Below are positions 8,802-18,616 of a DNA stretch of 64,000 nt, piece by piece. Position 1 is the stretch's first letter, and each line of letters opens with the position of its first letter. Below the pieces are notes generated by a model. The model had not been told where the DNA came from, did not search any database, and was given only the letters and a program-made list of their open reading frames with translations. The position numbers and the translations under genes were made by a program. Source of the stretch: Paenibacillus sp. BIC5C1 (GTDB lineage Bacteria; Bacillota; Bacilli; Paenibacillales; Paenibacillaceae); the NCBI RefSeq assembly GCF_032399705.1, contig NZ_CP135922.1, forward strand, positions 5,084,001 through 5,148,000. The letters run 5' to 3'.

Positions 8802-10031
8802 ATGAATATCCCTTGGTCCAAAATGGCACAAAATACCCCGTCCTCTGTCGTTCGCGACATGTTACAGGCTGCACAGGCGCCTGGAATGATTTCTCTGGCC
8901 GGCGGTTTACCCGCCCAGTCATCATTCCCGCTTGAGGCCATCCGTGACGCATACGAAAAGGTATTCATGGGTGGTTCGGCTGCTCTTCAATATGCAGAAA
9001 CAGAAGGTTTCCGACCATTACGTGCCAAAATTGCAGAACGTCTTGAGTCCAAGGGCATTCCCGCTTCACCTGACCATATGCTTCTGACTACCGGTTCCCA
9101 GCAATCCATTGACTTGGTATGCCGAATTTTGCTCGATCCAGGCGACAGCGTACTGGTTGAATCACCAACCTATCTGGCTGCTCTTCAAGTCATTCATTCC
9201 TATCAGGCTGAGGCGCACGGTGTTACCTGTGATGATGACGGAATGTTACCTGAATCCCTGGAGGAACAGCTACAACTGCATCGACCAAAGCTCGTTTACA
9301 TTAACCCTACGTTCTCCAACCCGTCAGGTAAAGTATGGAGTCGCACCAGACGGCAACAAGCCGTGGATCTGTGCCGGAAATATGGCGTACTGATTCTGGA
9401 AGACGATCCTTATGGTGAAATCCGCTTTAAACCGGAACAACTGGATGCCCCTGCACTGGCGCAATTGGATGCGGAATCCTATGAGGGTCCATCCAATGTC
9501 ATCTATACCAGCACATTCTCCAAAACAGTAGCACCAGGTCTCCGCACAGGCTGGATACTGGCTGCTCCGGATGTTATCAAAATTGCTGCACGGGCCAAAC
9601 AAGGGGCAGATTTGCACTCCAGCAGCATCGACCAAAGAGCACTTCATGCACTACTGGAGTCTTTCGATCTGGACGTTCATATTCGCACTATCTCACAGGA
9701 TTATGAACAACGGATGAAAAAAATGACCACTCTCATGGCTGCAAAATCGTGGGAAGGCATCTCTTGGAACTCACCTCAGGGCGGAATGTTCCTATGGCTG
9801 CAACTGCCTGAGGGTATGCTGGCCAGCAACCTGTTTACCTATGGAATTCAAGAGAAAGTATGTATTGTACCAGGGGATTCCTTCTATGCGGGTACACCAG
9901 AGCTGAACCGTATGCGAATCAACTTTACTCATACTGATCCAGATCTGCTTCCCGAAGCTGTAGAGCGTATGGATCGTGCCATTCAACGCTGGCATGCATC
10001 ATTACAGTCGGACAGTGTAGTTACACTGTAA
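8802..10031 (+). CDS. PLP-dependent aminotransferase (2-aminoadipate/aromatic-like)
   Basis: 409-aa fold-type I aminotransferase of the MocR-like subgroup, without the DNA-binding domain. Motifs are SLAGGLP at the N-terminus, TTGSQQSIDLV for phosphate binding, NPTFSNPSG, LEDDPYGEIRF and STFSKTVAPGLRTGW with the Schiff-base lysine at about K241. The best characterised relatives are 2-aminoadipate transaminases (LysN) and broad-range aromatic or branched-chain transaminases; the exact substrate cannot be read from sequence. The divergent MocR gene suggests substrate-responsive control. ACAGGAG precedes the ATG. A strong terminator follows at 10088. Confidence 0.9.
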   Translation: MNIPWSKMAQNTPSSVVRDMLQAAQAPGMISLAGGLPAQSSFPLEAIRDAYEKVFMGGSAALQYAETEGFRPLRAKIAERLESKGIPASPDHMLLTTGSQQSIDLVCRILLDPGDSVLVESPTYLAALQVIHSYQAEAHGVTCDDDGMLPESLEEQLQLHRPKLVYINPTFSNPSGKVWSRTRRQQAVDLCRKYGVLILEDDPYGEIRFKPEQLDAPALAQLDAESYEGPSNVIYTSTFSKTVAPGLRTGWILAAPDVIKIAARAKQGADLHSSSIDQRALHALLESFDLDVHIRTISQDYEQRMKKMTTLMAAKSWEGISWNSPQGGMFLWLQLPEGMLASNLFTYGIQEKVCIVPGDSFYAGTPELNRMRINFTHTDPDLLPEAVERMDRAIQRWHASLQSDSVVTL

Positions 10032-10087
10032 CGAACTGTCATCCACTGTATCATTAGGAACAATTTCTCATTCTTGAATAACTACAA

Positions 10088-10136
10088 AAATAAGGCGCCA
10101 GATTCGAGCAATCTCGAAGTCTGACGCCTTATTTAT
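10088..10136. terminator. Bidirectional terminator
   Basis: AAATAAGGCG (10088-10097) pairs with CGCCTTATTT (10125-10134); an inner stem TCGAG/CTCGA extends it. It can end the aminotransferase mRNA on the plus strand and RNase P RNA precursor on the minus strand. Confidence 0.88.
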
Positions 10137-10271
10137 ATGACCTGCTGTGCAGGAATTCTTTTGAAGTTTAGTTTAATCGCGTCCTTCTGATCAGTCAGGC
10201 ACATCAGGTACAATTGATCTGTTTGCCCGTGACTGATAGTGGACTGTACTTGTTACTGTTGTGTTGTAGTT

Positions 10272-10684
10272 AGGAAAGCTTACCGTAAGCCGGGTTCTGT
10301 GCTCTTCGTGGTTCAGACGGGAACTACCCTCCCACCACAAGCGACAATCATCTATCTAGGCCATACATTGCTGCACAGCTCAAGCGACCAACCTAGACAC
10401 ACCTCGGGCTAAGGCTGCCTTCTCTGAAGAGTTGACTGTGTCCCATTAGGTCTTGCTCCAGATGGGGTTTACCAGGAACGAAGTCACCAGCGTTCCTCGG
10501 GGTCTCTTACACCTCGGTTCCATCCTTGCCTGTGCCGGAAAATCCGGCCATCGGCGGTCCATTTCTGTGGCACTATCCTTCAACTCGCGCTGACTGGACG
10601 TTATCCAGCATCCTGCCCTGTGGAGCCCGGACTTTCCTCTCGTGGCAACGAGGCCACCAGCGATTGTCTGTCAAGCTTTCCGAA
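10272..10684 (-). ncRNA. rnpB: RNase P RNA, bacterial type A architecture
   Basis: Catalytic RNA that matures tRNA 5' ends. On the minus strand it begins with GGAAAGCTT, which pairs with AAGCTTTCC at the 3' end to make P1. Conserved blocks seen are GAGGAAAGTCCGGGCTCC, ACAGGGCAG, ACCGCCGATGGCC, GGTAAACCCC, GGAGCAAGACC, TGGCCTAGATAGATGATTG and ACAGAACCCGGCTTA. GCTGGATAACGTCCAG, the GGAGCAAG-CC segment and GCTTGAG match the Escherichia coli type A layout rather than the B. subtilis type B layout. Ends are approximate. A promoter at 10696-10724 directs it. Confidence 0.96.
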
Positions 10685-10695
10685 CAACATTACAT

Positions 10696-10724
10696 AGTAT
10701 ACAGGCATTTGAGTTTACAAACAA
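10696..10724 (-). promoter_or_regulatory. rnpB promoter (sigma-A type)
   Basis: On the minus strand, -35 TTGTTT (10719-10724) and -10 TATACT (10696-10701) are 17 bp apart, placing the start near 10687-10690, a few bases before the P1 stem of RNase P RNA. Confidence 0.65.
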
Positions 10725-10760
10725 GCTTAATCTTACTGGAAGCAATAAACTCGAGTGCTT

Positions 10761-11876
10761 TTAGATAAACTGGAAAACTTCCGTATTTACCTCGGATGCG
10801 GTCACTTGCGTGTCATAACGTTTGTCTTCCAAGCGTAAACGCAGCCAGTCCGCAGTTTTTGGTTTCATGATTTTCTCGGCATTATGCCCGGCGTCAATAA
10901 TACACATGCCCGCCATCAGCGCATCGTGAGCCGTATGATAATCAATGTCTCCAGTTACGATAACATCGGCACCTTTGAACCGAGCTGGAAGGGTATATCG
11001 ACTGCCCGAACCGCCAAGCACTGCTGCTTTTTTGATTTGCCGATTGAGATCGCCTACTACCCTAACGTATGGCACATTCAGTTGGGCCTTAACGACCTCC
11101 ACCAGCTCACCGAGTGTCTTTGGTTGTTTGAGTGGTCCCAAGCGCCCTAGACCAAGCGTACGGCCTTTTAAATCCATTGCATATAGGTCATAGGCCACTT
11201 CCTCATATGGATGAGCCTTAAGCATCGCTTGTACAACCTTGCTGCGCAGACTCTGCGGTACGATGGTCTCAATCCGCATTTCCTCTACACGCTCCATCTG
11301 TCCCTCTGTACCGATGAAAGGTTGTGTCCCCTCTCCCGGTACAAAAGTACCTGTGCCCTCCGTATTGAAGCTGCACTTGTTGTACTGCCCAATACTGCCA
11401 GCGCCGGCTTCGAGAATCGCCTGGAGTACCTGCTCATGATGGGTGCGAGGTACAAATACAGCCAGTTTGAACAAATGATCTGTATGTACATCCTCAAGTG
11501 ATTCCTTGCTCTCAATTCCAATTGCCTCGGCCATCCAGTCATTCATGCCGCCTTCAGCCACATCCAGATTGGTATGACTGATGTACACCGCAATATCATG
11601 CTTGATTAGCTTCTCGTACAGTTTTCCCATGGGTGTGTCTGTGTTTAGCGATTTGACCGGGCGGAAAATGATGGCATGGTGCGCAATAATCAGATTGGCT
11701 CCAATCCGAATGGCCTCGTCTACAACTTCGTTCGTAACATCAAGCGCGATAAGAACGTGCGTAATTTCCTTTTGCAAACTGCCAAGTTGAAGACCGATCC
11801 GATCGTCCGGCACGGCCAGATGTTTGGGAGCAAGCTGCTCCATCAATTGAATTACAGTTTGACCTTTGGCAAACAT
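10761..11876 (-). CDS. yqfO: Nif3-like dinuclear metal centre protein (YqfO)
   Basis: 371-aa member of the Nif3/GTP cyclohydrolase I type 2 family, which forms hexamers with a two-metal site; the in vivo role is unresolved. IIAHHAIIF (His66-His67) and the late motif DAGHNAEK supply metal ligands. The central region (about 125-230) is the PII-like insert seen in Bacillus YqfO, and total length matches that form. The ATG at 11876 has AAGGAGG upstream and lies 25 bp inside the trmK gene, so translation of the two is probably coupled, as for yqfN-yqfO in B. subtilis. Confidence 0.93.
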   Translation of the reverse strand: MFAKGQTVIQLMEQLAPKHLAVPDDRIGLQLGSLQKEITHVLIALDVTNEVVDEAIRIGANLIIAHHAIIFRPVKSLNTDTPMGKLYEKLIKHDIAVYISHTNLDVAEGGMNDWMAEAIGIESKESLEDVHTDHLFKLAVFVPRTHHEQVLQAILEAGAGSIGQYNKCSFNTEGTGTFVPGEGTQPFIGTEGQMERVEEMRIETIVPQSLRSKVVQAMLKAHPYEEVAYDLYAMDLKGRTLGLGRLGPLKQPKTLGELVEVVKAQLNVPYVRVVGDLNRQIKKAAVLGGSGSRYTLPARFKGADVIVTGDIDYHTAHDALMAGMCIIDAGHNAEKIMKPKTADWLRLRLEDKRYDTQVTASEVNTEVFQFI

Positions 11877-12610
11877 GAGAGTACCTCCTTCAAGTTCACA
11901 ATAAGACCTTCCACCTCAGCCGCCTTGTCCCGTGAAGACTCCTGATCGGATTTGGAGATGGACTGCACTACACTTTGCAGCTTGACGATTTCGCTTTCCC
12001 ATTTGGCAAAAAACACATCCGTTGGACGGTCAGTTAAATAAGGCCCCATGCGGAGCAGCAAATCTGAAGTCAATTCCACTCCGCCTTCAAGCGGTCGTGC
12101 CCGATACACTTCCTCATTGGCAATCGGACTGAGTTCTTGCGGCATTGCTGTAATAATCTCGTACACTTTGCCATCTTCCTCAAGCAGCTGTTCTGCAACA
12201 ACCACCCAGTGATGCTCCAACAACCAACGTCTGAGAATATCCTCACCAACATTAGGCTGCAAAATAAGGAGCTTGACCTCATCCAGTTTGGAGAGGCCAC
12301 GATCCAGAATGGAGGCAATGAGAGCCCCTCCCATACCGGCAATGGTGATAACATCGACTTCTCCCGCAGAGATGACATCCAAGCCATCTCCACGACGTAC
12401 TGTAATTCGTTCCTTCAGGCCTGCATCGCTGACTTGCTTGCGTGCAGCTTCATAAGGGCCAGGATTGACTTCTCCGGCTACTGCACCTGCTGCTTTCCCG
12501 CTGCGTACTGCCGCTACCGGAAGCAAAGCGTGGTCTGAGCCAATGTCAGCCAAACGGCTGCCTTCGGGAATTTGATCATGTATCCGCTGTAATCGATTCG
12601 AAAGTTTCAT
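11852..12610 (-). CDS. trmK: tRNA (adenine22-N1)-methyltransferase TrmK
   Basis: 252-aa SAM-dependent enzyme that methylates N1 of A22 in tRNA. The N-terminal Rossmann domain shows LADIGSDHALLPVAA (SAM-binding loop), AGEVNPGPYEAA and TIAGMGGALIASIL; the C-terminal part (about 160-252) is a helical, coiled-coil-like domain. The ATG at 12610 gives the standard N-terminus MKLSNRLQRIHDQI with GTAGGTG upstream; an open frame continues 28 codons further back but without homology. It overlaps the yqfO start. Order sigA-trmK-yqfO matches B. subtilis, except that no cccA gene is present between. Confidence 0.93.
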   Translation of the reverse strand: MKLSNRLQRIHDQIPEGSRLADIGSDHALLPVAAVRSGKAAGAVAGEVNPGPYEAARKQVSDAGLKERITVRRGDGLDVISAGEVDVITIAGMGGALIASILDRGLSKLDEVKLLILQPNVGEDILRRWLLEHHWVVVAEQLLEEDGKVYEIITAMPQELSPIANEEVYRARPLEGGVELTSDLLLRMGPYLTDRPTDVFFAKWESEIVKLQSVVQSISKSDQESSRDKAAEVEGLIVNLKEVLSCLPKVKL

Positions 12611-12732
12611 GAAGCACCTACACCATTCATTTAATTTATTGATTTGCATTGAACAACAAAAAGCGATAAAATGAAATCCAATAAAACATTTCAAGGATGA
12701 ATTACCAAAACCAAGAAATTCAGATATTCAAT

Positions 12733-12786
12733 TTAAAAATAAAGGAGACCCCGCCGCCGCTTAAGCGTCTTGCGGAAAGTCTCCCA
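12733..12786 (-). terminator. sigA terminator
   Basis: Minus-strand hairpin GGAGAC...GTCTCC with a GC-rich GCCGCCGCTTAAGCG interior, followed by TTTATTTTTAAA. It lies directly after the sigA stop at 12794. Confidence 0.8.
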
Positions 12787-12793
12787 TAGTGAT

Positions 12794-13933
12794 TTATTCG
12801 AGGAAATCTTTAAGCCGTTTACTGCGGCTAGGGTGACGCAATTTACGAAGAGCCTTGGCTTCAATTTGACGAATACGCTCACGCGTAACACCAAATACCT
12901 TGCCCACTTCTTCCAGCGTTCTTGTACGTCCGTCGTCCAGACCAAAACGCAGACGAAGCACGTTCTCTTCACGCTCAGTCAATGTATCCAGGACATCCTC
13001 GAGCTGTTCTTTCAGCAACTCATAAGCAGCAGCATCCGCCGGAGCCAATGCTTCCTGATCCTCGATGAAATCACCCAGATGAGAATCATCTTCCTCACCA
13101 ATTGGTGTTTCCAGGGAAACCGGTTCCTGAGCAATCTTCGTAATCTCACGAACTTTCTCCACACTCAGATCCATCTCGGCAGCGATTTCTTCTGGTGTCG
13201 GTTCACGCCCAAGTTCCTGCAACAGCTGACGGGATACCCGGATCAGCTTATTGATCGTCTCCACCATGTGCACAGGGATACGAATCGTACGTGCTTGGTC
13301 CGCAATTGCACGGGTGATCGCTTGGCGAATCCACCATGTCGCATACGTACTGAATTTATAACCCTTTTTATGGTCGAACTTCTCAACCGCTTTGATCAGA
13401 CCCATGTTACCTTCCTGAATCAGATCCAGGAACAACATTCCACGTCCAACATAACGCTTGGCGATACTGACCACGAGACGAAGGTTAGCTTCAGCCAAAC
13501 GACGTTTCGCTTCTTCATCCCCGTTTTCAATCCGTTTAGCCAGTTCTACTTCGTCATCCGCAGACAACAAAGGCACACGACCAATTTCTTTGAGATACAT
13601 ACGAACAGGGTCGTTAATTTTGATTCCTGGTGGAAGGCTCAGATCATCATCAAAGTGGAATTCATCGTCTCCCTCTCTGGTGTTGTTCTCGGAATCTTCA
13701 CTAGGGCGAAGGGTTACCTCTTCATCATTTTCGTTCACGACATCAATACCCAGGTCGCTCAGTTGTTCATAGAACTCATCCATCTGCTCTGCATCTTGCT
13801 CAAATGGGGAGAGTTTTTCTATAATTTCCTTGTAGTTCAATGAAGCTCTTTTCTTACCTGATTCAATCAATTGATCCTTAACCTGATCCAGTGTCAATTC
13901 TGTTTCTAGTTCAGTATGCTGATCATTCGCCAT
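12794..13933 (-). CDS. sigA: RNA polymerase primary sigma factor SigA
   Basis: 379-aa housekeeping sigma-70 factor. After a short acidic region 1.1 come region 1.2 ([16 protein letters not shown]), region 2 ([17 protein letters not shown] and [17 protein letters not shown], which melts and reads the -10 box), region 3 ([12 protein letters not shown]) and region 4.2 ([20 protein letters not shown], helix-turn-helix for the -35 box), ending [17 protein letters not shown]. Length matches Bacillus SigA. It follows dnaG by 43 bp, the classic macromolecular synthesis operon without rpsU, which is located elsewhere in this window (32314). Confidence 0.98.
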   Translation of the reverse strand: MANDQHTELETELTLDQVKDQLIESGKKRASLNYKEIIEKLSPFEQDAEQMDEFYEQLSDLGIDVVNENDEEVTLRPSEDSENNTREGDDEFHFDDDLSLPPGIKINDPVRMYLKEIGRVPLLSADDEVELAKRIENGDEEAKRRLAEANLRLVVSIAKRYVGRGMLFLDLIQEGNMGLIKAVEKFDHKKGYKFSTYATWWIRQAITRAIADQARTIRIPVHMVETINKLIRVSRQLLQELGREPTPEEIAAEMDLSVEKVREITKIAQEPVSLETPIGEEDDSHLGDFIEDQEALAPADAAAYELLKEQLEDVLDTLTEREENVLRLRFGLDDGRTRTLEEVGKVFGVTRERIRQIEAKALRKLRHPSRSKRLKDFLE

Positions 13934-13976
13934 AACTCGACTCCCTCCTCCCTAGAAACATCCAACATTCAGACGT

Positions 13977-15797
13977 TCACTGTCTCTCTAGGGCAATCAT
14001 TTCAATTGCAATTTGTGCCGCGCGTACAGAATCACCTGCCCGCTCTGCAGCAATCATTTCTTCTTTTTTCAGGTCGTACTCTTTCTTACGCGGATATTTC
14101 AGCACTTCCCTGATGCAATCGTCGAGCACCTGAATATTCCAATCACCTGGACCATCCATCATCGAGATTGAACTGACCGTCTTTTCCAGTCGGTCGTCAT
14201 GCAGTGAAGACATAAAACGGCTTGTATCCGACGGTTTGCCTTGCGCATAATAGGCATATAGATAAGCAGCAATAGCTGCATGATCATCCAAGTTAAAAGC
14301 TTCACCAAGATGCTCATTCACGTACTGGGCAGCCTCATCATCCTGAAGCATCCAGGCGAGCAGTTTGCGTTCAGCAGCGTGGTAAGCCGGCAACAGATTG
14401 GGTGTAGGCACCTGCCTATTTTGTTGCCTACCATTATTCCACCTTTTCGGGTTATTATCCCCAAACTGGAGGTTATTTTTCATGGCCTCCCGTTCTTCAT
14501 TGCACTCCTGCTTCAGTGTTTCAAATGATACATCCACTTCTGCAGCCAGTTCCCGCAGATATACTTCCCGTTCTGTAGGAGAAGACAAAGGAGCAATAAG
14601 TTTGACCGCTTCCTTGGAATAAGCGATCTGTCCGCCGCCTTCTAGCAGTATATGGTTTTTTTTAAGGTTTATAAGCTTAAATTTTGTAGTCGTTACGGCG
14701 CCGTCCACAATCTGGTTTCGGAACCGCTCGCCACCATGCTTGCGGATAAAATCATCAGGGTCGAGCCCATCCGGTATCAGAGCAATTTTGACCTGCAATC
14801 CCGCTTCCTCAAGAATAGGGAAGTTTTTGAGTGCCGCAGCCTGTCCGGCTCGATCGCCGTCATAACATACGATAACTTCATCACACATGCCTTTAAGCAT
14901 CAATGCCTGATTTTCAGTAAGCGCGGTACCCATTGCCGCTACACCATTCTGAATATCCTGATCCCAGGCGGAGATAACATCGCCATACCCTTCGAACAAT
15001 ATGGCCTGCCTTTGTTTGCGAATTGCATTTTTGGCATGATGCAGATTGTAGAGAACACGGCTTTTGTTAAATAACCGGGTTTCCGGTGAATTTAGATACT
15101 TCGGTTGCCCGTCTCCCAAAATGCGACCTGCAAATGCAATCGGCTTTCCGCTCCTGCCATTGATCGGAAACATGACCCTGTCCCGAAAACGGTCCACATA
15201 CCCCTGACCTTCGTTTCGCGGTGACAGTAAACCACCCTTTTCCATCTCTTCAAGCGGAAATTCGCGCTTTTCCAGAAATTGTACCAAGGTATCCCAGCGA
15301 TTAGGCGCATAGCCAATCTGGAATTGATCAATGAGTTTGTCGCTAAACCCACGTGAGCGTAAATATTCCATAGCCACTTTACCATGCTCTGTATTTTTCA
15401 ATAAGAAATGATACAGCTTTGCGGTAAGCTCATATGCTTCCAATAAACGTTCGGTTTCTGGATTAACATGAGCCGATTCCCTCCCTTGCCAGTCCCCCAT
15501 TGAAATGTGGCTTTCTTCTGCCATCGTCTTGACAGCCTCGGGAAAGGATAACCCTTCGATTTCCATCCTGAATTTGATGGCATTTCCACCCGTGCCGCAA
15601 CCGTAGCAATAGAAAATTTGTTTCTCAGGCGTTACTGTAAACGAAGGCGTCTTCTCAGAATGAAAAGGACAGAGGCCTTTCATATATTTCCCCTGTTTGG
15701 TCAGATGTACAAATCGGCTCACCGTATCGACGATATCATGCTGCTGTAACACCGATTCAATAATGCTTTCGGGTATACCGCCTTGTCCGGTACTCAT
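13977..15797 (-). CDS. dnaG: DNA primase DnaG
   Basis: 606-aa primase that lays RNA primers for the replisome. The N-terminal CHC2 zinc ribbon uses C43, H46, C64 and C67 (CPFHSEKTPSF, FYCYGCG). The catalytic core includes the TOPRIM signature EGYGDVISAWDQ and YDGDRAGQAA. The C-terminal helicase-binding domain (about 450-606) is the variable, helical part. ATG at 15797. It sits 47 bp behind yqxD and 43 bp ahead of sigA. The N- and C-terminal domains are joined by a Gln/Asn/Pro-rich linker near residues 445-470. Confidence 0.98.
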   Translation of the reverse strand: MSTGQGGIPESIIESVLQQHDIVDTVSRFVHLTKQGKYMKGLCPFHSEKTPSFTVTPEKQIFYCYGCGTGGNAIKFRMEIEGLSFPEAVKTMAEESHISMGDWQGRESAHVNPETERLLEAYELTAKLYHFLLKNTEHGKVAMEYLRSRGFSDKLIDQFQIGYAPNRWDTLVQFLEKREFPLEEMEKGGLLSPRNEGQGYVDRFRDRVMFPINGRSGKPIAFAGRILGDGQPKYLNSPETRLFNKSRVLYNLHHAKNAIRKQRQAILFEGYGDVISAWDQDIQNGVAAMGTALTENQALMLKGMCDEVIVCYDGDRAGQAAALKNFPILEEAGLQVKIALIPDGLDPDDFIRKHGGERFRNQIVDGAVTTTKFKLINLKKNHILLEGGGQIAYSKEAVKLIAPLSSPTEREVYLRELAAEVDVSFETLKQECNEEREAMKNNLQFGDNNPKRWNNGRQQNRQVPTPNLLPAYHAAERKLLAWMLQDDEAAQYVNEHLGEAFNLDDHAAIAAYLYAYYAQGKPSDTSRFMSSLHDDRLEKTVSSISMMDGPGDWNIQVLDDCIREVLKYPRKKEYDLKKEEMIAAERAGDSVRAAQIAIEMIALERQ

Positions 15798-15844
15798 CTT
15801 GGTCCACCTTCATCTCTTTAACACGTAAATATTATTCGATAAAC

Positions 15845-16312
15845 TTACACATTCTCCTGCAAATCTTTCAAAAGTTTTGTCAGTTTATGTTGAAAAATTT
15901 CCCGATCCTGCTCTGTGAAAGGCTTTGGGCCTTTTCCATAATGCCCTCTTTTTCGTGCTTTGGCCGCAGTATGACGGGAATCCAGCATGAAATCAATGTC
16001 ACGATCATTAAATTCACGACCACGAAATGATAAAACATAACAACGTTTGCCAAGTGCGAGCGCCGCCAGTCCATAATCCTGTGTAATGACCACATCGTAT
16101 GGCTTGATGTGATTGGCAATGTAAAGGTCTGCACTCTGATCACTTCGATCCACCTGAACGGTGCGTACTCCTTCTCCGCCTTGAAGAAAATGGTCAAATG
16201 AAGAAACCATCAATACAGGAACTTTGAATCGGAGAGCTGTTTCTGCGATCTCAGCCTTGACCGGGCAAGCATCACCATCCACAACAATATGGCGTACATT
16301 CAACTCACTCAA
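15845..16312 (-). CDS. yqxD: YaiI/YqxD family protein (DUF188)
   Basis: About 155-aa member of UPF0178, thought to be a PIN-like nuclease fold but biochemically uncharacterised. Conserved signatures are VVDGDACPVK at the N-terminus, VITQDYGLAALAL in the middle and FMLDSRHTAAKARKRGHYGKGPK near the end (quoted in two overlapping parts of the same stretch). The start is uncertain: a TTG at 16312 has GGTGG 7 nt upstream, while the ATG at 16333 adds seven residues with no ribosome site. It heads the yqxD-dnaG-sigA cluster, as in B. subtilis. Confidence 0.85.
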   Translation of the reverse strand: MSELNVRHIVVDGDACPVKAEIAETALRFKVPVLMVSSFDHFLQGGEGVRTVQVDRSDQSADLYIANHIKPYDVVITQDYGLAALALGKRCYVLSFRGREFNDRDIDFMLDSRHTAAKARKRGHYGKGPKPFTEQDREIFQHKLTKLLKDLQENV

Positions 16313-16409
16313 AGCCAGACCACCCGGTTTCATAAAATATCTGCATATTGTAATATACGACCCCAGCCAGTCAAAATCCTTCTGACTGGTCTATGGAAAT
16401 CAAAGGCTA

Positions 16410-16461
16410 AAATACGGAACGGCTGTAAATATAAATTTTTCACAATCCGTTCCGTATATTT
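16410..16461 (-). terminator. glyQS terminator
   Basis: ATACGGAACGG (16412-16422) pairs with CCGTTCCGTAT (16447-16457) and the minus strand continues TTTTA. It lies about 80 bp after the glyS stop, separating glyQS from yqxD-dnaG-sigA. Confidence 0.8.
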
Positions 16462-16540
16462 ATACCCTCATATATCCTTCTTTAATACTGAATTTATGCT
16501 TTGCCGCAGATCTGTCCACTCGGAGCAGAAAAGGACTCGA

Positions 16541-18616
16541 CTACCAGACCAATTTGGAGAAATCAGCAAAAGCTTTCAGATCACGGTCAATGGCTGCAAG
16601 CAGTGCCAGACGATTCGCCCGTACAGCCTCATCTTCAGCCATAACCATAACCGAATCGAAGAATACAGTGATAGCTTCCTTCCAAGCCGATGCAATCGCG
16701 AGCGCTTCAGCAGCAGCATGCTGAGACAATACCTGACGATATTCCTCATTGGTTTTACTCCATGCCTCATGCAGCTGGCGTTCCCCTTCTTCTGTGAAAA
16801 GTTCTGCATGAACCGAAGCATTGGATGCTTTGGCAGCCAGATTACCGACACGGTTGAAGGATTCGACAGTTGTTTTGAAGGCATCTCCCGTTTGGACAGC
16901 TGCCATAAGTGCTTCACCTTTTGGAACTACCGCGCTGATATCATCAAATCCGGAAGAAATCACTGCGTCCACAACATCATAACGAACCGTTTCCGACAAC
17001 AGTTTTTTCACTCGAAGACCAAAGAAGTCCTGTAAATCTTTACGCACCTCTTCATCCGCACGTTTCAACAGGTTCATCTGAGCATGAACTTGAAGTGCAA
17101 CGCCGAATACATCGGACAATGTCAGCGGAAGATTGTGATCCAGCAAAATTTGTACGATACCTGCTGCCTGACGACGCAGTGCGTATGGATCTTGAGAACC
17201 TGTAGGAATGATATTGATCGAGAAACAACCTACAATTGTATCCATTTTATCCGCAGCACTCACAATAGCACCAACGAGGGAAGCAGGAGATTGATCCCCG
17301 GCGAAACGTGGCTGATAGTGCTCAAACACCGCTTTGGCAACTTCTTCTTTTTCACCAGCTTTACGGGCATAATCCTCACCCATCACACCTTGCAGCTCAG
17401 GGAATTCTCCCACCATAAGTGTAACCAGGTCGAATTTGCAGATATCCGCAGAACGATTCACCGCTTCGGCTACATCAGCTGGTACTTGCAGCTTGCTAGC
17501 CAGACCATCCGCAATTTTGCGAATACGGCGAACTTTATCTCCAACCGTTCCCAGCTCTTCCTGGAAGACGATACTTTCCAATTTCGATAATGCATCCTTG
17601 ATCTCCAGCTTCTGGTCTTCCTCGTAGAAGAACTTGGCATCAGACAGACGTGCACGAAGTACCTTTTCGTTCCCTTTTGCAATGACATCCAGTGAATCGT
17701 TGCCGCCATTGCGAACCGTAACGAAGTATGGCAACAATTGTCCATCATTATCAAGCACAGGGAAGTAGCGTTGATGCTCGCGCATCGAAGTAATCAGTAC
17801 CTCTTGTGGAATATTCAAAAATGAAGATTCGAATGTTCCAAATAGCACCGTTGGTGTTTCAACCAGGAACAGAACCTCTTCCAGCAAATCTTCCTTGATC
17901 GCAATATCCCATTTTTTCTCGGCAGCCAGTGCCTGGATCTGGGATACAATCATCTGCTCACGTTCTTTGATATGCGCAATGACGTGCTCGGAACGAAGCA
18001 CTTCCACATACGAAGCGGGATCCGAAATAACCGCCTCTTTTCCGAGGAAACGATGTCCACGTGTTACATTGCCAGACTTTACGCCTGCAACTTCCAACTC
18101 AATCACATCGCTGCCCAGCAGAGCAACAATCCAGCGAATCGGACGTACAAATTTGAAATCATACGAAGCCCAACGCATGAATTTCGGGAACGTCATGGCA
18201 TGCAGTATAGCCAGCAAACCCTGACCGATTACAGAGGAAGTTTCCACGCCTTTGCTGCTCTTGGTCGCATAGATATATTCCACGCCGCTCAGTTCCTTGA
18301 ATGTGAACTGATCCGGTTCAACACCCTGGCTGCGGGCAAATCCGAGTGCAGCTTTACTCCAGTTGCCACTGTCGTCCAGTGCAATTTTACGGGAAGGTCC
18401 TTTAACTTCTTCCTCCACGTCCTCCTGCTTCTCGGCAACATCTTTAATCAAAACAGCCAGTCGACGTGGTGTCGCATAGGCATTCACTTCACCATAAGCA
18501 ATACGGGATGCATCCAGCCATTTCACGACACGGTCTTGCAGCTGTTCAATTGCTGCTCGCATGAAGCGTGCAGGCACTTCTTCCAGACCAATTTCAAATA
18601 ACAGATCCTTAGACAT
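16541..18616 (-). CDS. glyS: Glycyl-tRNA synthetase beta subunit
   Basis: 691-aa beta subunit of the bacterial alpha2-beta2 GlyRS, which binds tRNA-Gly. It starts [20 protein letters not shown], the standard N-terminus, contains the HD-like domain (around [11 protein letters not shown] and [10 protein letters not shown]) and ends with an anticodon-binding DALR-type domain near [18 protein letters not shown]. It overlaps glyQ by 8 bp, which favours coupled translation and equal subunit amounts. A hairpin terminator follows at 16410. In B. subtilis ccpN and yqfL come next; neither is present here. Confidence 0.97.
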   Translation of the reverse strand: MSKDLLFEIGLEEVPARFMRAAIEQLQDRVVKWLDASRIAYGEVNAYATPRRLAVLIKDVAEKQEDVEEEVKGPSRKIALDDSGNWSKAALGFARSQGVEPDQFTFKELSGVEYIYATKSSKGVETSSVIGQGLLAILHAMTFPKFMRWASYDFKFVRPIRWIVALLGSDVIELEVAGVKSGNVTRGHRFLGKEAVISDPASYVEVLRSEHVIAHIKEREQMIVSQIQALAAEKKWDIAIKEDLLEEVLFLVETPTVLFGTFESSFLNIPQEVLITSMREHQRYFPVLDNDGQLLPYFVTVRNGGNDSLDVIAKGNEKVLRARLSDAKFFYEEDQKLEIKDALSKLESIVFQEELGTVGDKVRRIRKIADGLASKLQVPADVAEAVNRSADICKFDLVTLMVGEFPELQGVMGEDYARKAGEKEEVAKAVFEHYQPRFAGDQSPASLVGAIVSAADKMDTIVGCFSINIIPTGSQDPYALRRQAAGIVQILLDHNLPLTLSDVFGVALQVHAQMNLLKRADEEVRKDLQDFFGLRVKKLLSETVRYDVVDAVISSGFDDISAVVPKGEALMAAVQTGDAFKTTVESFNRVGNLAAKASNASVHAELFTEEGERQLHEAWSKTNEEYRQVLSQHAAAEALAIASAWKEAITVFFDSVMVMAEDEAVRANRLALLAAIDRDLKAFADFSKLVW

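Noticed and set aside
10526..10768. 80-aa plus-strand frame in the rnpB region
   Set aside because: It lies on the complement of a conserved structural RNA; no ribosome site.
12770..13843. 357-aa plus-strand frame opposite sigA
   Set aside because: Composition (Phe, His, Thr, Ser-rich, no domain) is that of a reverse-strand shadow of a conserved gene.
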